Part shown: in pieces, positions 7,064 through 7,488 of the stretch
Layout: each line of letters opens with the position of its first letter
Numbering within the stretch: position 1 is the first letter of the stretch
Origin: Hyphomicrobiales bacterium
GTDB taxonomy: Bacteria; Pseudomonadota; Alphaproteobacteria; Rhizobiales; SZUA-8
NCBI GenBank assembly: GCA_003232175.1
Contig: QILX01000001.1
Location: 1-7,488, forward strand
Direction of reading: 5' to 3'
DNA: 7,488 nucleotides
The notes under the pieces: generated by a model
The model's input: the letters and a program-made list of their open reading frames with translations, nothing else
Told to the model about the DNA's origin: nothing
Database searches by the model: none
Made by a program: the position numbers and the translations under genes

Positions 7064-7170
7064 GCCAAATACGCTCCTTGATGGCGGCCCCTCAAAATGG
7101 CTTCAGCAGGGTGTGATATATTGATACTAGGTCAATGTTGGCGCGGTGTAAGGGAGATTAGTGCATTTAG

Positions 7171-7219
7171 TAAACTGTCACCGTAATTCCACCGTAATTC
7201 TAAACTGTCACCGTAATTC
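7171..7219 (+). repeat. Modular direct-repeat array (TAAACTGT and CACCGTAATTC units)
   Basis: The 11-mer CACCGTAATTC occurs exactly three times (7179-7189, 7190-7200, 7209-7219) and TAAACTGT twice (7171-7178, 7201-7208). The order is A-B-B-A-B, where A is TAAACTGT and B is the 11-mer. Thus the 19-mer TAAACTGTCACCGTAATTC is repeated exactly with a 30-bp period. Multiple short repeats of this kind occur at the ends of some insertion sequences (IS21-type ends, for example), where they bind transposase. No transposase gene is present here and I could not identify the element family. Confidence 0.9.
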
Positions 7220-7322
7220 AGGCTCAGGCGCTAACGTGTCGTACCTGGCCAATAGTGCTTCCTTCCATTCCAAGGAAATAATCGCACCATCAAACTCTGG
7301 GATCAAACACCAAGTTAGATGT

Positions 7323-7488
7323 TCAATTGCCGCTTTGAGTGGTCCACAAGCGCAAATCGATCACCAGCTTTGTAGTTGCTGCCACGACCAGTAGACTGAG
7401 CGCTGCCTTCGAAATCGTCTCCATCGTGCCCTCAATCATCATTGCGTGAACCACACTACCTACCACGGTGGCGGCAGCAAAAACTGTG
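7323..7488 (-). CDS. Possible C-terminal end of an unidentified membrane protein (weak)
   Basis: Reading leftward from the right edge, a frame stays open for 54 residues to TGA at 7325-7323. It includes TVFAAATVVGSVVHAMMIEG and a hydrophobic stretch AALSLLVVAATTKLVIDL that could be a membrane helix. I do not recognise a family. Other minus-strand frames in the same area also look protein-like: one ends SKRQLNI at about 7315, another ends YDTLAPEPELR within the repeat array. This could therefore be a frameshifted gene or simply chance. The start lies outside the window. Confidence 0.2.
   Translation of the reverse strand, partial: TVFAAATVVGSVVHAMMIEGTMETISKAALSLLVVAATTKLVIDLRLWTTQSGN

Larger units (their letters stand above)
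6990..7488. other. Region without a confident gene, carrying repeats
   Basis: After the dehydrogenase stop there is no ORF with a recognisable product. The region holds a degenerate repeat on the minus strand (7009-7063), an AT-richer spacer (7064-7170), a modular repeat array (7171-7219), and 269 bp of lower-GC sequence to the edge. In that last part all three minus-strand frames give short protein-like stretches, so any coding call is weak. A plus-strand frame at 7161-7394 is mostly translated repeat and is not credible. Confidence 0.6.

Noticed and set aside
7171..7219. CRISPR-like interpretation of the direct repeats
   Set aside because: The units are 8 and 11 bp with no unique spacers of constant length, so this is not a CRISPR array.
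7161..7394. A 77-residue plus-strand ORF
   Set aside because: Its first part is translated repeat array (VNCHRNS twice) and the rest has no protein-like character.

Overview
The window looks like chromosomal DNA of a moderately GC-rich Gram-negative bacterium, most likely an alphaproteobacterium. This rests on a bactofilin paired with a membrane-anchored M23 (LytM) peptidase on one strand, and on a very large periplasmic AsmA-like/DUF3971 protein on the other. The genus cannot be fixed from the sequence.

Layout. Positions 1-1600 hold a leftward cell-shape module. An M23 peptidase gene starts at 1600, and its ancestral 3' end overlapped the start of a bactofilin gene (start 275, running off the left edge). 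A perfect 28-bp tandem duplication (428-483) shifts the peptidase frame, so translation stops at 428. The lost C-terminus, including the HLH zinc motif, is still encoded at 262-427. Positions 1601-2192 are a divergent non-coding gap with a good sigma70-type promoter for the leftward genes and a 30-bp perfect palindrome. Positions 2193-5777 encode a 1194-residue AsmA-like inner-membrane-anchored protein. Positions 5994-6989 hold a zinc-type medium-chain dehydrogenase whose middle appears to be out of frame between two compensating indels. Positions 6990-7488 have no confident gene. They carry a striking modular repeat (7171-7219) and a degenerate inverted relative (7009-7063). A third relative lies at 5810-5838, so related repeats bracket the dehydrogenase.

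How the genes relate. Bactofilin polymers recruit or position a peptidoglycan endopeptidase, so the first two genes form one functional unit, apparently disabled here on the enzyme side. The AsmA-like protein belongs to the envelope too: its relatives bridge the periplasm and are tied to lipid transport and outer-membrane homeostasis. The dehydrogenase is metabolically unrelated and, together with the flanking repeats, looks like accessory, decaying DNA.

The most interesting signals are the frameshifting 28-bp duplication, the compensated double frameshift in the dehydrogenase, and the repeat family around it. No wholly new system could be demonstrated from sequence alone.
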